A stretch of DNA of 64,000 nt from Mycoplasma miroungirhinis (lineage in GTDB: Bacteria > Bacillota_I > Bacilli_A > Mycoplasmatales > Metamycoplasmataceae), in contig NZ_CP053097.1 of NCBI RefSeq assembly GCF_013008815.1, forward strand, positions 620,001 through 684,000. The letters are read 5' to 3'. Every line of letters starts with the position of its first letter. The stretch's first letter is position 1. The notes beneath the pieces are model-generated. The model was not told where the DNA came from. It made no database searches and worked only from the letters and a program-made list of their open reading frames with translations. A program made the position numbers and the translations under genes. Below, piece by piece: positions 12,739-23,891 of this stretch.

Positions 12739-12777
12739 AAAAAAATTAACATTCGTAAAAATGTTAATTTTTTTTTG
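12739..12777. terminator. Hairpin of the AATTAACATT family
   Basis: AAAAAATTAACATT pairs with AATGTTAATTTTTT. A T run follows on the plus strand and an A run precedes it. It cuts directly into the stump of a methylase reading frame on the minus strand. Confidence 0.6.
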
Positions 12778-12855
12778 TTCATCTTTATTATCTCGGATCT
12801 TTTTTAGTTCTTCAATACATTCACCATTTATAATTTTATTTAATATTTTTTTCAT
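12775..12855 (-). pseudogene. 5' stump of a DNA methyltransferase gene
   Basis: Only about 27 codons are left: an N-terminus (ILNKIINGECIEELKKI) that closely matches the opening of N6-adenine/N4-cytosine DNA methyltransferases of the HinfI and type III kinds (NxIINGDCIExLKxI). An RBS-like AGAGG lies just before the ATG. The match stops at the hairpin at 12739-12777, beyond which the frame runs through repeat DNA. I read it as a deletion remnant of a restriction-modification locus. The fragment is short, so chance similarity is possible. Confidence 0.5.
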
Positions 12856-12930
12856 AATAACCTCTATATTTATTATTGTGTAGTTTCGATAACATTAAAA
12901 TTATAAAATATTGAAATAGACCATTAGAAT

Positions 12931-12964
12931 ACAAAAAACACACTGTTTATGAGTGTTTTTTGTT
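12931..12964 (-). terminator. Terminator of the CNNM/CorC gene
   Basis: ACAAAAAACAC pairs with GTGTTTTTTGT around TGTTTATGA. The stop codon of the minus-strand gene abuts the stem. Confidence 0.7.
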
Positions 12965-14261
12965 ATAAAATGTTTATTTCAATTATTGTAGTTTGATTAG
13001 TTTTCCCATTTTTAATAATTTTAAATGCTAATTCATCTTGATAAACAAAACGGTCGTTTTTGTGCAAATTATGACCTTGTTTTAAAACTATTCAATCAGC
13101 TAATTCCATTTCTTCTTCTGATTCTTCTAATTCAATTTCTATATCTAATTGTTTAAATAATGTTTTAATTTCTACATCTCCATTAGCTCTTGATTTTTCT
13201 AATGAAATTTCATATATCTCTTCGTTAGTATCATATTCATCATAAATTTCACCAACAAGTTCTTCTAGAATATCTTCCATTGTAATAATACCTTTAACTT
13301 CATCTGAAGTATTATTTTGAATAACAAACGCCATTTGACTTCGATTTAAACGCATTTTTTCTAATGCTTTAGATAGACTCATATTAACAGTTACTTTAGG
13401 TACAGACTTTAAATAATTCAGTACTTTACCTTGTTTTAAGAAAAAGATATCTTTTAAATGAACAATACCAATAAATTTATCATTTTTTAAAATTGGTAGT
13501 CTTGAATATTGAGTTTCATTAAATAATTTTAAAGCATCAATAATTGAAGCATTAGATTTTATATATGAAACATCTTTTAATCTAATATAGTGTCTTTGTA
13601 CTTTAGTTGAATCTAAATCTAATGCATTTTGTGTTAATTTAGCTTCTTTTGTTTCTAACACACCTTCATCACTAGCAATATTTAACATCGATTTAATTTC
13701 TTCTTCACTATTTGTAACTAAAACTTTTTTTCCTAGTTTTGATATAAGAATAGTAATCGGAAAAGTTAAAATATATCAAAAATGAATAAAATATACAGCT
13801 AATTTTAAAAAACCAATTGTATGTGATTTGGCTATTAACTTAGGAATGATTTCACTAAATACAACTATGATAGGTGTTAAAACTACTGTTGAAATAATTG
13901 GTACTAATTGACTATTTGCACCTAATCATATACCTAAAATATATGAGGTAAGTGCAGAGGAACCAATATTTACTAAATTATTAACAAATAATATTGTACT
14001 TAATGTTTGATTAAATGATAAATAATGTTTTTTTATTAATTTAGCACCTTTTTCTTTTTTTTCTAGCATATTTTCTATTTTTGCTAAGTTTAAAGAAGTA
14101 TAAGCTGTTTCAGATCCAGAAATTATAGCTGATGTAATTAATAATAAAATTAAAACAACGAATAGTATAATTTGTAAAAATAGATTGTTATTATTTGACA
14201 TGGTTTCCATACTTTGACTAGAATTTAAAGCATAAAGTATTTTCGGGGATTCTTCTAACAT
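12963..14261 (-). CDS. CNNM/CorC-type transport-regulatory membrane protein
   Basis: A 432-aa membrane protein of the HlyC/CorC (CNNM) family, linked to Mg2+ or other divalent cation efflux. Order: a CNNM/DUF21 membrane domain with about four helices in residues ~25-185 (including IISGSETAYTSLNLAKIE, a family signature), a CBS pair (IRLKDVSYIKSNASIIDAL and a second unit ending MEDILEELVGEIYDEYD), and a C-terminal CorC_HlyC domain. UGA-Trp codons split it in standard code. AAGGA precedes the ATG at 14261; a later ATG at MSNNNN is possible. The last codons run into the terminator hairpin. It stands alone. Confidence 0.85.
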
Positions 14262-14356
14262 ATTGTCCTTATTTTTAAATAATATATATTGTAATTATAT
14301 AAAATTACTAATTATTATCAACATAATATTTGAAATTTTTAAAATTATTTTTTCTT

Positions 14357-14365
14357 TGTTATAAT
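14357..14365 (+). promoter_or_regulatory. Extended -10 promoter of RNase J gene
   Basis: TGTTATAAT (TGn plus TATAAT) lies 55 bases before the ATG, leaving an untranslated leader of roughly 45-50 nt with AGGAG near its end. Confidence 0.55.
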
Positions 14366-14420
14366 ACTATTATTATTAATAATAATATTCTTGTATTTCA
14401 ACAAATAATTAGGAGAAAAC

Positions 14421-16244
14421 ATGACACCAACCAAATTATGGGGAATGGGAGGTTTTCAAGAAATTGGAAAATCTACTCTCGCAATCGAACATAATAACAA
14501 AATATTTATACTAGATAATGGAATTAAATTTCACGATTCTTTTACAACAGGAATAAAAGGTTCAATTCCAGACTATACCTATTTAAAAGATAATCAAGAC
14601 AAAGTTATGGGTGTTTTCATAACACATGGTCACGAAGATCATATTGGAGGAATACCTTACTTAGTTCAACAAGTTGATGTAAAACGTATTTATGCACCTA
14701 GATTAGCTATCCAATATTTAAAATTAAAATTTGCTGATTTTAAAATCAAGGTCAATGTGGAATTTATTGAACTAGAAAGAGATTCAAAATACATTTTTGA
14801 TGATGTAACTGTAGATGTATGAACTGCTCAGCATTCTATTCCTGATGCTTTTGGTATTAGATTTACAACACCTAATGGTTCAATTATGTGTACTGGTGAT
14901 TTTCGTTTTGACTATAATCCCATTGGAAATTTAACAGATTTTAGTAAATTAGAACAAATAGGTAAAGAAGGACTTGATATTTTATTAAGTGATTCTACCA
15001 ATGCTATGAGACCAAACCATTCTCCTTCTGAATCTGATATTTTAAAAGATATTAAAAAACATATGGAAGAAGCAACTAAAAAAGTTATTGTTACTGCTTT
15101 TGCTTCTAATTTAACAAGAGTCAAAGTAATAATTGAACTAGCTGCAAGCATGAATAAAAAAGTTGTATCTTTTGGACGAAGTATGGTACAAAGTGTTCAA
15201 ATAGGAAGAAAATTAGGTTATATTGATGTTGCTGATGATGTTTTCATTGATAAAAAACATGTATCAAAATATCAAGATAATGAATTACTTATTTTAACAA
15301 CTGGTTCTCAAGGTGAAGAAATGGCTGGACTTGCAAAAATGTCTATGTCAAAACACCCACAAATAGATATTAAAAAAGGTGATGTTATTATTTTTAGTTC
15401 GAGTCCTATCCCTGGTAATAGATCAAAAATAGAATTATTAATTAATCGCCTTTATAAGTTAGGAGCAATAATTAAAGAAAATGGTGTAGATGGTTATTTA
15501 CATACATCAGGTCATGCTTACAAAGATGAACATAAAACCATTTTTAAATTAACTAAACCTAAATATTTTATGCCTTATCATGGTGAATATAGAATGAGTG
15601 TAGTTCATGGTTATACTGCAACTGAATGTGGAGTGAAAAAAGAAAATATTGTTATCGCTAAAATGGGTGAAGTATATCAATTATTAGATCACAAACTAAG
15701 TTTAACAGACCAAAAAATTCATATTGGTCCAGTATTTATTGATGGTGAAATAGTTTCAAAAATTAATTCTAATATATTAAAAGAAAGAATGGAACTAGCA
15801 TCAAATGGTTTTGTTCATGTTATTGTAGCTATTAACAAAGAAAAAAATATCATTTTAGGAAAACCTAGGGTTGTAAGTCGTGGTGCATTTTATGTAAAAA
15901 ATTCAGCTGAATTAGTTGATGAAACAAAAAGACTTGTACATTCAGCTATCTTATACACAATAATAAACAAAAAAGACTGAACCATACCTGAATTAAAACA
16001 ATTAATAAAAGATCGACTAGAACCATTTTTCTATAAACAAAAACGTCGTAATGTGGTTGTCATATCAACTATACTAATGGCAGATGGATTAAAAAAACAA
16101 GCTAAGAATATGAGTCCAAATAATAAAACTAATGTAGTCAAAGATAAAAAAACTCCACCAGTGAAAAATAATAAAAAACAAACTCAAGAAACTAAATCAA
16201 TTGAAAAACCAAAAAAAACAAATAAGCGAAAAGAGCAATCTTAA
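14421..16244 (+). CDS. rnj: Ribonuclease J
   Basis: RNase J is a 5'-3' exoribonuclease and endonuclease of the metallo-beta-lactamase/beta-CASP fold, central to mRNA decay and rRNA maturation where RNase E is absent. Visible: the zinc motif THGHEDHIGG (~73), an AQHSIPDAFG His (~138), CTGDFRFDY (~158), the beta-CASP region with SDSTNAMRPNHSPSE (~195) and TGSQGEE (~300), and SGHAYKDEH (~365). After the fold a Lys-rich, low-complexity tail (from ~550) may bind RNA or partners. Two UGA-Trp codons split the frame. AGGAG precedes the ATG. Whether it is the J1 or J2 type is not decidable from one copy. Confidence 0.92.
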
Positions 16245-16259
16245 TTCGCTTATTTTTTT
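16221..16259 (+). terminator. Terminator containing the RNase J stop codon
   Basis: AATAAGCGAA pairs with TTCGCTTATT and is followed by seven T. The TAA stop (16242-16244) lies in the loop, so the left arm is coding sequence. Confidence 0.8.
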
Positions 16260-16263
16260 AAAT

Positions 16264-16923
16264 TTAAATATAAGTATTTTCTTCTAAAAATTGCCAAAGT
16301 TCATTAAACACTTCTCTGATATAAAATTTATTAAAGTTTTTTTGATATTCGTCAAAATCTTTATTTAAAAAATAAATAGATTTTAAATATTCACTATCTT
16401 TATTTACATTTGAGTGTTTAAAACACAAATAACCACCTTGATAAAATTCGAAATTAGTTATTTGGTCTTTTCTATTACAAATAACACAACCTTTGTAATT
16501 AGGATATAATCCAAAACAATATAATGCTTGATTTAAAATATATAAAAGTATTTTAAAATCATTACCATAACCAAAATTTTCAAATAAATCAAAACAAATA
16601 TCAGTAACTAAATAAAAATTTTCTTTTAATGCATTTAATAATTTTAAAAGCTTTATAGTCACAATCTTATCAGTATTTAAATTAAAAGAAATAACAGTAG
16701 TAGACGTTTTTAATTTGGATATTTTTGAAACTAATCTAGCTTCAAAAATTTCTACTTCAATGACATTTAATAGTTGTAAAGATACTCTATTTTTTGATAA
16801 CGGTTTTTGAGTTCCTTTTGCCACAAAAGTAATTTTTTTAGATGGTGTTAATATAGTAACAATTTCATCTGCATCAGCATATGGTTGTTTATTTATAACA
16901 ATACCTTTATATATTTTTTCCAT
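16264..16923 (-). CDS. recO: DNA repair protein RecO
   Basis: RecO anneals ssDNA and, with RecR, loads RecA on SSB-coated DNA in the RecFOR pathway. The 219-aa product has the OB-fold N-terminus (GIVINKQPYADADEIVTILT, residues 6-25) and a four-Cys-type zinc region of which CVICNRKD (~145) and a second Cys in GGYLCFKH are seen; the usual downstream Cys pair is reduced. No ribosome binding site: TATAAT lies 6 nt before the ATG, so a leaderless mRNA is likely. It converges with the RNase J gene; only 19 bases separate the two coding ends. Confidence 0.88.
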   Translation of the reverse strand: MEKIYKGIVINKQPYADADEIVTILTPSKKITFVAKGTQKPLSKNRVSLQLLNVIEVEIFEARLVSKISKLKTSTTVISFNLNTDKIVTIKLLKLLNALKENFYLVTDICFDLFENFGYGNDFKILLYILNQALYCFGLYPNYKGCVICNRKDQITNFEFYQGGYLCFKHSNVNKDSEYLKSIYFLNKDFDEYQKNFNKFYIREVFNELWQFLEENTYI

Positions 16924-16960
16924 ACATAAATTATAAAAACAAAAAAAGATAATTTTTTAT

Positions 16961-16975
16961 TATAATTTTATTAAT
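16961..16975 (+). promoter_or_regulatory. -10 box for leaderless membrane-protein gene
   Basis: TATAAT at 16961-16966 ends 9 nt before the ATG and no Shine-Dalgarno is present. It is back to back with the recO promoter (TATAAT at 16930-16935 on the minus strand), so a 50-base interval drives both genes. Confidence 0.55.
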
Positions 16976-17812
16976 ATGAAATCAGTCAAAAAAACTTTAT
17001 TTTATTACCGTGTAATAATGCCTCTTTTGTGAATAGGTATTTTTTTGATATGAATAGTTTTATACTTTAAATCATCTTTTGTTGAAACAACATTTTCAAC
17101 AGCAATGACACCATTTTTAGTGTTGTTTTTATGAATTTGTTATAAAATGCTAAAATTAACAAAATACAAAAGAACATTAGAAATGTATTATATTCAAAAA
17201 CTATATCATAAAAAGAATAATAAAATTCTCGCTTGATATGTAAAATTATTAATCGGATGATATGAATATGATAAATGCATAACAGCAATAAATAACTATC
17301 AACCATTAAAACAAATTATTGATAATTATTCAAAATACACAAAACAAGAAGATTATTTTTTAACAAAAAAATTAGATGATAATTATATTGAAAATAGTTT
17401 ATATAAATCAAAAATTATATATAAAACTTGTATTATTTTAAGTTGAATATTCTTAATAATTCCTTTTCTTTATTTAGCATTAGTAATAACAGTGTTTGGT
17501 TTTATAGCACCATTAGAAGAAACTATAACAAGAACAAATAAACCATATAACTATATAATGCACTGAGTAATACCTAGTCTGATGATTGTTGTCTTAGTTG
17601 TTAAAAAGATATTAGCAAAATACATATTTAGAAAATACTATTTATTATATATTTATTCAGTATATACAAAAGAAGATCAAAAATATCTTTTACATCTTTG
17701 AAGATTTAAAAATGATGAATTTTTATTCTTTGTTCAAAATATAAAACTAAATCTAACTACAAAAACATTAGCTGGAGAAATATACATATTTAATAAAAAA
17801 ATTACTCTATAA
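16976..17812 (+). CDS. Four-helix membrane protein, unknown function
   Basis: Not recognised. Read with UGA as Trp (eight such codons, which hide it in standard code) it is a clean 278-aa ORF. Two pairs of membrane helices are seen: about residues 10-32 and 45-62, then 148-172 and 190-210, separated by a charged, Tyr-rich loop of ~85 residues, with a basic C-terminal tail. The tail (FRKYYLLYIYSVYTKE) is weakly like that of the small protein at 8585-9010. It has its own leaderless promoter and a terminator behind it. Function cannot be inferred. Confidence 0.7.
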
Positions 17813-17819
17813 TTCTTTA

Positions 17820-17852
17820 ATCAAGAAACATAATCGGTTTCCTGATTTTTTT
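17820..17852 (+). terminator. Hairpin terminator
   Basis: ATCAAGAAAC pairs with GTTTCCTGAT (one mismatch) around ATAATCG and is followed by T7. It ends the membrane-protein unit. Confidence 0.6.
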
Positions 17853-17952
17853 ATACTAAATTATTTACATACACCATCTAAAAATATTTCTAGCATCAAT
17901 ATTTTAATTATCTTGCATAGTAGAGAAGAAGTTAATTATCTTAGAATAAGAT

Positions 17953-17985
17953 ATTAAAAAATTAACACCAAAGTGTTAATTCTTA
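17953..17985 (-). terminator. ftsH terminator, AATTAACA hairpin
   Basis: AATTAACAC pairs with GTGTTAATT; on the minus strand it is followed by TTTTTTAAT. It lies 20 bases beyond the ftsH stop. Confidence 0.75.
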
Positions 17986-18004
17986 AATAAGTGTAATTTT
18001 AATT

Positions 18005-20083
18005 TTATTCATTTGTTTCAGTGGTTTTTTGTTCTGATTTAGAATTATCTTTTTCAACTTCGTTGATTAATGTATCAAAATCTAATTCAGTTGTTGGTTC
18101 ACTACCACCATATTTTGCTTTATCATCAAGAACTTGAGGTGGTAATTTCATATGTGTTGAAATATATTCTATTTCTTCAGCAACAATAGTTTCTTTAATT
18201 ACTAATGCTTCTTTAATTAATTCTAATAATTCACGATTTTCTGCTAGGATTTCAGATGCTTTTTTATCTGCTTCCATAATAATTTTTCTAACAGCTAAAT
18301 CAATTTCTTGTCCTACTTTAGAACTAAATGAAGCATTTTTTGTATAGTCTCTTCCTAAAAATGGATTTGAAGAATCTTCTTCATATTTAATTGGACCTAA
18401 TTCACTCATTCCTCACTCAGTAACCATTCTTCTTGCGATTTGAGTAGCCTTAGAAATATCATCACTTGCTCCAGTTGAGACATTCTCTTCACCATAAATT
18501 AATCTTTCAGCAGCTCTTCCTCCCATAAATGAGGTAATAATTGCAATAAGATCCTTTTTAGAACGATTATATTTTTCTTCTTCAGGCATCATTAAGTTAT
18601 AACCACCAGCATTTCCTCTAGGAATAATGGTAATTTTTTGAACTTTATTTCCACCTTTAATTTTAATTCCTACAACTGCATGTCCTGCTTCATGGTATGC
18701 AACTGCAATATTTTCTTCTTTTGAAATAGTTCTAGATTTTTTAGCAGGTCCGCTCATTACTCTATCAATTGCTTCATCAATTTGTTCGATAGTAATAACA
18801 CCTGTTTTTTCTCTAACACTTAATAATGATGCTTCATTAACAACGTTTTCTAATTGAGCACCACTAAATCCTGGAGTTCTTTTTGCAACTTGTGCAAAAT
18901 TAATTGTTTTATCAATTCTTTTTCCTCTAGCATGAAGTTTTAAAATTGCTTCTCTTTCTTTTACATCAGGTAAACCTACTGTAATAGTTCTATCAAAACG
19001 ACCAGGTCTTAATAATGCAGGGTCTAAAACATCTGTTCTATTTGTTGCGGCCATTATTAAAATACCGCTATTTTCAGTAATTCCATCCATTTCAACTAGT
19101 AATTGGTTAAGAGTTTGTTCTCTTTCATCATTTCCTCCTCCAATTCCAGCTCCACGGCTTCTTCCTACAGCATCTAATTCATCTATAAATATAATTGCTG
19201 GTGATGATTTACGAGCTTCTCTAAACATTTCTCTAACTCTTTTTGCACCCATACCAACAAATAATTCAACAAAACTTGATGCAGAAATAAATAGAAATGG
19301 TACTTTAGCTTCTCCAGCTGTTGCTTTTGCTAGTAAAGTTTTTCCTGTCCCTGGAGGGCCTCCTAATAAAATACCTTTTGGAATTCTTGCTCCAGCTGCA
19401 GAATATTTTTTAGGATTTTTTAAATAATCTACAAGTTCCATTACTTCTTCTTTGGCTTCTTCATTACCTGCAATATCTGAGAATTTAACTTTAGATTCTA
19501 CCCTAATTGCTTGACTTTTAGATTGAGTAATTCCTGATATTTGTCCTGAACTTTTGAACATTAAGAAGAAGAAAATAATCATAATAATTGTAATAATTAC
19601 TGATGGTATTGCTCTTATTCATGCACTTGCACTATTACTTGGTACTAATGCTGCATTTAAAACACCATTTTCTCCATTAGGTGATATTAAAGCATTTTTT
19701 AGTGAATCAATTGTGTTTTTATCATTAATTAGTAAGTAATTAACTGATTTATAAAATCCTTCTTTTTGTCATGGCATTGCATAAACATAAAAACTATTTG
19801 GTACATTTCCATCAATCATAGTTACTTCAAACCGTCCAGCATAACCATTATCAGTGAATTTAGTTAAATAAACATTATCACCTGTACTATCTGCAGCTCT
19901 TGTTATTTGATCTTGTAAGAAATAAATATCTTTTGTTTCAGTGTAATCTTTTCTTACAAAAACAATAACTAATATGATAGCAATAATAATTGCAATAATA
20001 ATAAATGTAATCATTCATTTTGTTGCTTTGGAATTTCAAAATGAATTAGGTTTTTTATTATCATTATCTTTAGTGTTTTTCAT
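18005..20083 (-). CDS. ftsH: ATP-dependent zinc metalloprotease FtsH
   Basis: Membrane-anchored AAA+ protease that degrades misfolded membrane and regulatory proteins. In order: a first membrane helix (~17-37), an external domain, a second helix (~165-182), the AAA module with Walker A GGPPGTGKT (~240), Walker B IIFIDELDAVG, SRH region ending LLRPGRFDRTI, and the zinc protease motif HEAGHA (~465). Its length of 692 aa is normal; the C-terminal tail is acidic and Ser/Thr-rich. UGA-Trp codons interrupt it at three places. GGGG precedes the ATG as a weak ribosome binding site. Downstream of tilS in the same direction, an arrangement common in Firmicutes. Confidence 0.96.
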
Positions 20084-20139
20084 AAAACCCCTTTTTTATA
20101 ATAATTAATAATATTTTAAATTATAGTTAGTTTTTTTTA

Positions 20140-21015
20140 TTAATTTAAAATAAGTTTGTTTTTCTTTTTGTATAAATAAGTATCAGTTTTTAATAAATAT
20201 TTGCTAGTTCTGTTGTTAGGAGAAATAATAAAAAATCATATTGAAGCAAGTTTTTTTCATGAAAGTTTAATATTTTCAAAATTTTGATGTAATAAATAAA
20301 ATAAAACATATTGTGGGTATTTGATTTTTAAAAGTATTTTTTCTTCACAACTAAATTCATTATTTCTTCAAAATTGTATTTCTTTTTCAACTTCTCTACT
20401 AGTATAAGTAAATTTTTTATTCGCTAATTGAAAAATTTGAATTTCTTTTTGTTTTTCTTCTTTAGTTAATATCTTTATTTTATTTCTAAGTTTATTTCTT
20501 GTATAAATATCTTGTGCATTAGTATAATCAACTGCATAATCTATTTTTTTTGCTTTGACTTGTTCTTCAATATCACTTTTTCAATATTTATGAACAAAGG
20601 GACGATAAATATTCATACCATTAATTACATTTCTTTGTTTGATACCATAATATAAAACAGATCTATCACATATTTTTTGCATAATAGCTGTTTCTAACCA
20701 ATCATCTTTATGATGTGCAGTAAGTAATTTTGAACAATGGTAATGGTCATAAATAGTTTTAAAAAAATCATATCTTTGTTTTCTTGCAATGTCTTGAAAA
20801 TTTCCTTTATATTCAAAATCTTGGGCAATGTGTAATTTATGGATTCTAATATTATGTTTTTTACAAAACTGAGTAACAATAAATTCATCTTTTCAAGAAT
20901 CACTACGTTTATTGTAATTAACAAACGCAACCACAATATTTCTTTTTTTATACTTATCTAACATAAACATACTATCAGCACCACCACTAACAGCTAAAAG
21001 TAAAGTTTCTTCCAT
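20140..21015 (-). CDS. tilS: tRNA(Ile)-lysidine synthase
   Basis: TilS adds lysine to C34 of the tRNA-Ile (CAU) precursor so that it reads AUA, an essential step in an AT-rich genome where AUA is abundant. The 291-aa product begins with the PP-loop ATPase motif LLAVSGGADSM (residues 6-16), followed by AFVNYNKRSDS and HHKDDWLET (~105) where the UGA-Trp falls. It is shorter than E. coli TilS (the C-terminal domain is reduced), as usual in mollicutes. It starts one base after the pth stop, so it is coupled to pth. The standard-code ORFs in this stretch are shadows. Confidence 0.88.
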
Positions 21016-21016
21016 C

Positions 21017-21571
21017 TTAATCTACCTCTGTATTAAATTGGGTAATAGCAAATCTAATATCATTAAATAAAAATGTTTCTAAAAACTCTACACTTCTATT
21101 TATAGTTTTATTAAAAATTTCTTGATCTACTACAGGTATTTTGGCTAATACATAATCTTTTGCTGCTCCAATAGGTCGACCTATTCCAATTTTTAATCTT
21201 TTTAATTCTTTTGTATTTAATTTATTAATTATATCTGCCATTCCATTATGTCCACCAGCTGAACCTGTGGTTTTCACAACAGCTTTACCAACAGCGTGAT
21301 CCATATCGTCATAAACTACGATAATATCATTTGTAGAAATTTTAAAAAACTGAACAATTTGTTGAACAAAATCACCACTTAAATTCATATAAGTTAAAGG
21401 TTTTGCAATAATAAAATCTTCACCTTTAACAAACTCACCTTTAAACTTTTCTTTTCATCCGTTATCTAGTTCTAATTTTTTTACTAAATTATCAATAACA
21501 GCAAATCCAATATTATGTCTTGTGTTATTATACATTTCACCAGGATTCCCCAGACCAATAATTAGTTTCAT
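21017..21571 (-). CDS. pth: Peptidyl-tRNA hydrolase
   Basis: Pth frees tRNA from peptidyl-tRNA that drops off ribosomes. The 184-aa protein shows the family landmarks: [20 protein letters not shown] at the N-terminus with the catalytic His in [14 protein letters not shown] (~65), [11 protein letters not shown] (Asp ~95) and [12 protein letters not shown] (~115). AAAGGAG precedes the ATG. It is co-directional with recD2 upstream and tilS downstream; pth-tilS-ftsH is a well-known gene order in low-GC Gram-positives. Confidence 0.94.
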
Positions 21572-21580
21572 TTTACTCCT

Positions 21581-23743
21581 TTATAATTTCTCTCATAGTT
21601 TTTGAATCGAAGTACTTCGACGTGAATCTTTGTCATTTTTTATTCCAATTTCCAAAGCTGATTTTTGTCCATAAATAAATGAATAAGATTTTGCTCGTGT
21701 AATGGCTGTATATATTAATTTCTTACTTAATAAGGTTTTTGCTTCATTAAATAACACTGTTAAAACTATTTCACTTTCTGAGCCTTGATATTTATGCACT
21801 GAAGTACAATAAGCTAACATTGTTTTTTTAATAAATTCAGAAGGTGTATAACTTATAGTTTTACCACCTTCAAAAACAACAAAAATAAACAAAATTTGCC
21901 CTGAATTTGCATTAGTTTGAGAAATTTTTTCAATATATCCAATTTCCCCATTAAAAATATTTTTATTTGGATCATTTTCTAAATTAATAACTTTATCATT
22001 AATATATACTGTTCGACTAAAAATTTTATATGGTTTTTGATTTTCAAGTGTTTTATAAAAATCTTGAATTTTTTCATTTAAATTATCAATTCCAGTTTGA
22101 TATTTATAAATTGGACTTAAAATTGCAATATCTTTTTTTGTATACCCTTGTTGATGTAATTGCTGGATTTTATTAATTATTATGTTTGCAAGTTGAGATG
22201 TTTCAACTTCAATAAAAGATGATCTATTTCCTTTAAAATCAGGAATTTGTGATTCATTTATTTTTTTTGCATCTTCTATAATTTCAAAATTTTCATTTTG
22301 ACGATAATTTTTTTCTAAAAATATTGTATTGGTAATTTCATTTTTAATAAAATCATTAATTAAATAACCTGAACCTATTGCAGGTAATTGGTCTTTATCA
22401 CCAACTAAAATAATTTTTTTTAAATCATATCGATTTATTGCAAACAATAAATAATAAAATAAATCAGTAGAAACCATCGAAAACTCATCGATTATTAACA
22501 CTTTAATACTCAATGATTCTTCTTTTATTCCAAAATAACCACCTTCTGTATCTCATTTAAGTAATGAATGAATTGTTGATGCTTTTATGATGTTATGTTT
22601 GTTTATATTAATTGTTGCTCTACCTGTTGGAGTTACAACTGCAATATCTTCTTCTTTATATTGTTGTCTTAATTGTTTAATAATTTCATTAGTTACTAAT
22701 GTTTTACCAGTACCAGGAGCACCAGTGATTAAACTTAATGTATCTTGTAAAGCTAATTCTACAGCTTTTTTTTGAACACTATCTAATTTTGATACTTTAA
22801 TTTGTAGGGGATTTTTATCTCCGTGTTTTTTTAAATATTTTAATCTTGTAACGATATATTTTTCTTGTTCATATAGTCACATAGGTTCAACAAATAAACT
22901 ATTTAATTTAATTACTTTTTTGGCTTCAATTAATTCATCTAAAGCTTCAAAAAAATCATTTTGAGATATATTAGATTCTTTTTTTCTAACTTCCATTAAT
23001 AAATTAGCAATAGGTATTTTAGTATTTCCTGAATCAAATAAATAAGTGTTTAAAATATCAAAAACCAGAACTTCATTTTTTTGAGCTAAATCATCTTTTT
23101 TTAATTTCACTGCGATTTTAAAAATATCACTAAATGTCACATTTTTTAGTTCAAAATAAAGAGGTCAAGGATTATCTTGATATTTTTTATAAAATTGACT
23201 GGCTGGACATGATTGAATTAGTTTTCCATAAAAAGTATCACTTAAACCACATTCATAAATAAATAAACGTAATTTAGTAGCTGCTTCATTATTTTTTAAA
23301 TCATTACTTAAATTATCATATGTCTCTTGAGAAATGTTTAAATCAGTGTGTTTTAATTTTTTTTCTTTAATTTTATCTAAAACATCTAAACCAAAAGTGT
23401 CAATTATATTTTGTGCTTTAATAAGACCAATTCCTTTATAAGCACTAGATGATAAAAATTTCAAAATATAAGCTTTATCAGTATCTTTAGTTTCTTCAAT
23501 TTGATCTATTGCATATGTATTAGGATAACGGGAATTTTTTAAATCAATTAAAGTAATTTTATAAATTTTATTGTACTCAATTTCAAACTTTTCAGTTCGC
23601 AAAGAAACACTTTTAAATTTGTTCAGTACAAAGTTATTATCTTGCTCAATAATTTCACTCACATTAAAAGCAGTTAATCTAAAATTTCCATCATTTGATA
23701 GAAATATTTCTTTTGTAAATTTTCCTTTAACAATTGTCGACAT
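21581..23743 (-). CDS. recD2: RecD2-type ATP-dependent DNA helicase
   Basis: A 720-aa superfamily 1B helicase of the RecD2/YrrC type, acting in repair and replication-fork handling without RecBC. An N-terminal OB-like domain and helix-hairpin-helix region (SSAYKGIGLIKAQNIIDTF, ~95-115) precede Walker A in GAPGTGKT (~340), Walker B VLIIDEFSMVS (~415), GDKDQLPAIGSG (~450) and the UvrD-type C-terminal motif YCTSVHKYQGSE (~640) with a final TAITRAK. The start ATG has no ribosome binding site; TTTAAT or TAATAT just upstream may serve as -10. UGA-Trp codons split it into three; the true stop is at 21581, just before the pth ribosome binding site. Confidence 0.9.
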
Positions 23744-23891
23744 ATATTATTAAATTTTAAACTAAAAGATAGCAAATAATTATAAAATGTACTATCATTC
23801 TCACTAAATTTTGTTTTTAATTCAATTTAAAAATTTTCCCTACTTATAAAAGTATAATAATATAGATATTACAAAAAAATAGGAGTAAATT

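Noticed and set aside
12739-12777. CRISPR-like repeat series
   Set aside because: AATTAACA hairpins recur but far apart, without spacers of constant length or cas genes.
12610-12855. Full 81-codon minus ORF
   Set aside because: Only its first ~27 codons look like protein. The rest reads through two hairpins and the 3' end of tig.
20694-20936. Minus-strand ORF in the tilS region
   Set aside because: It is out of frame with tilS, which is continuous when UGA is read as Trp.
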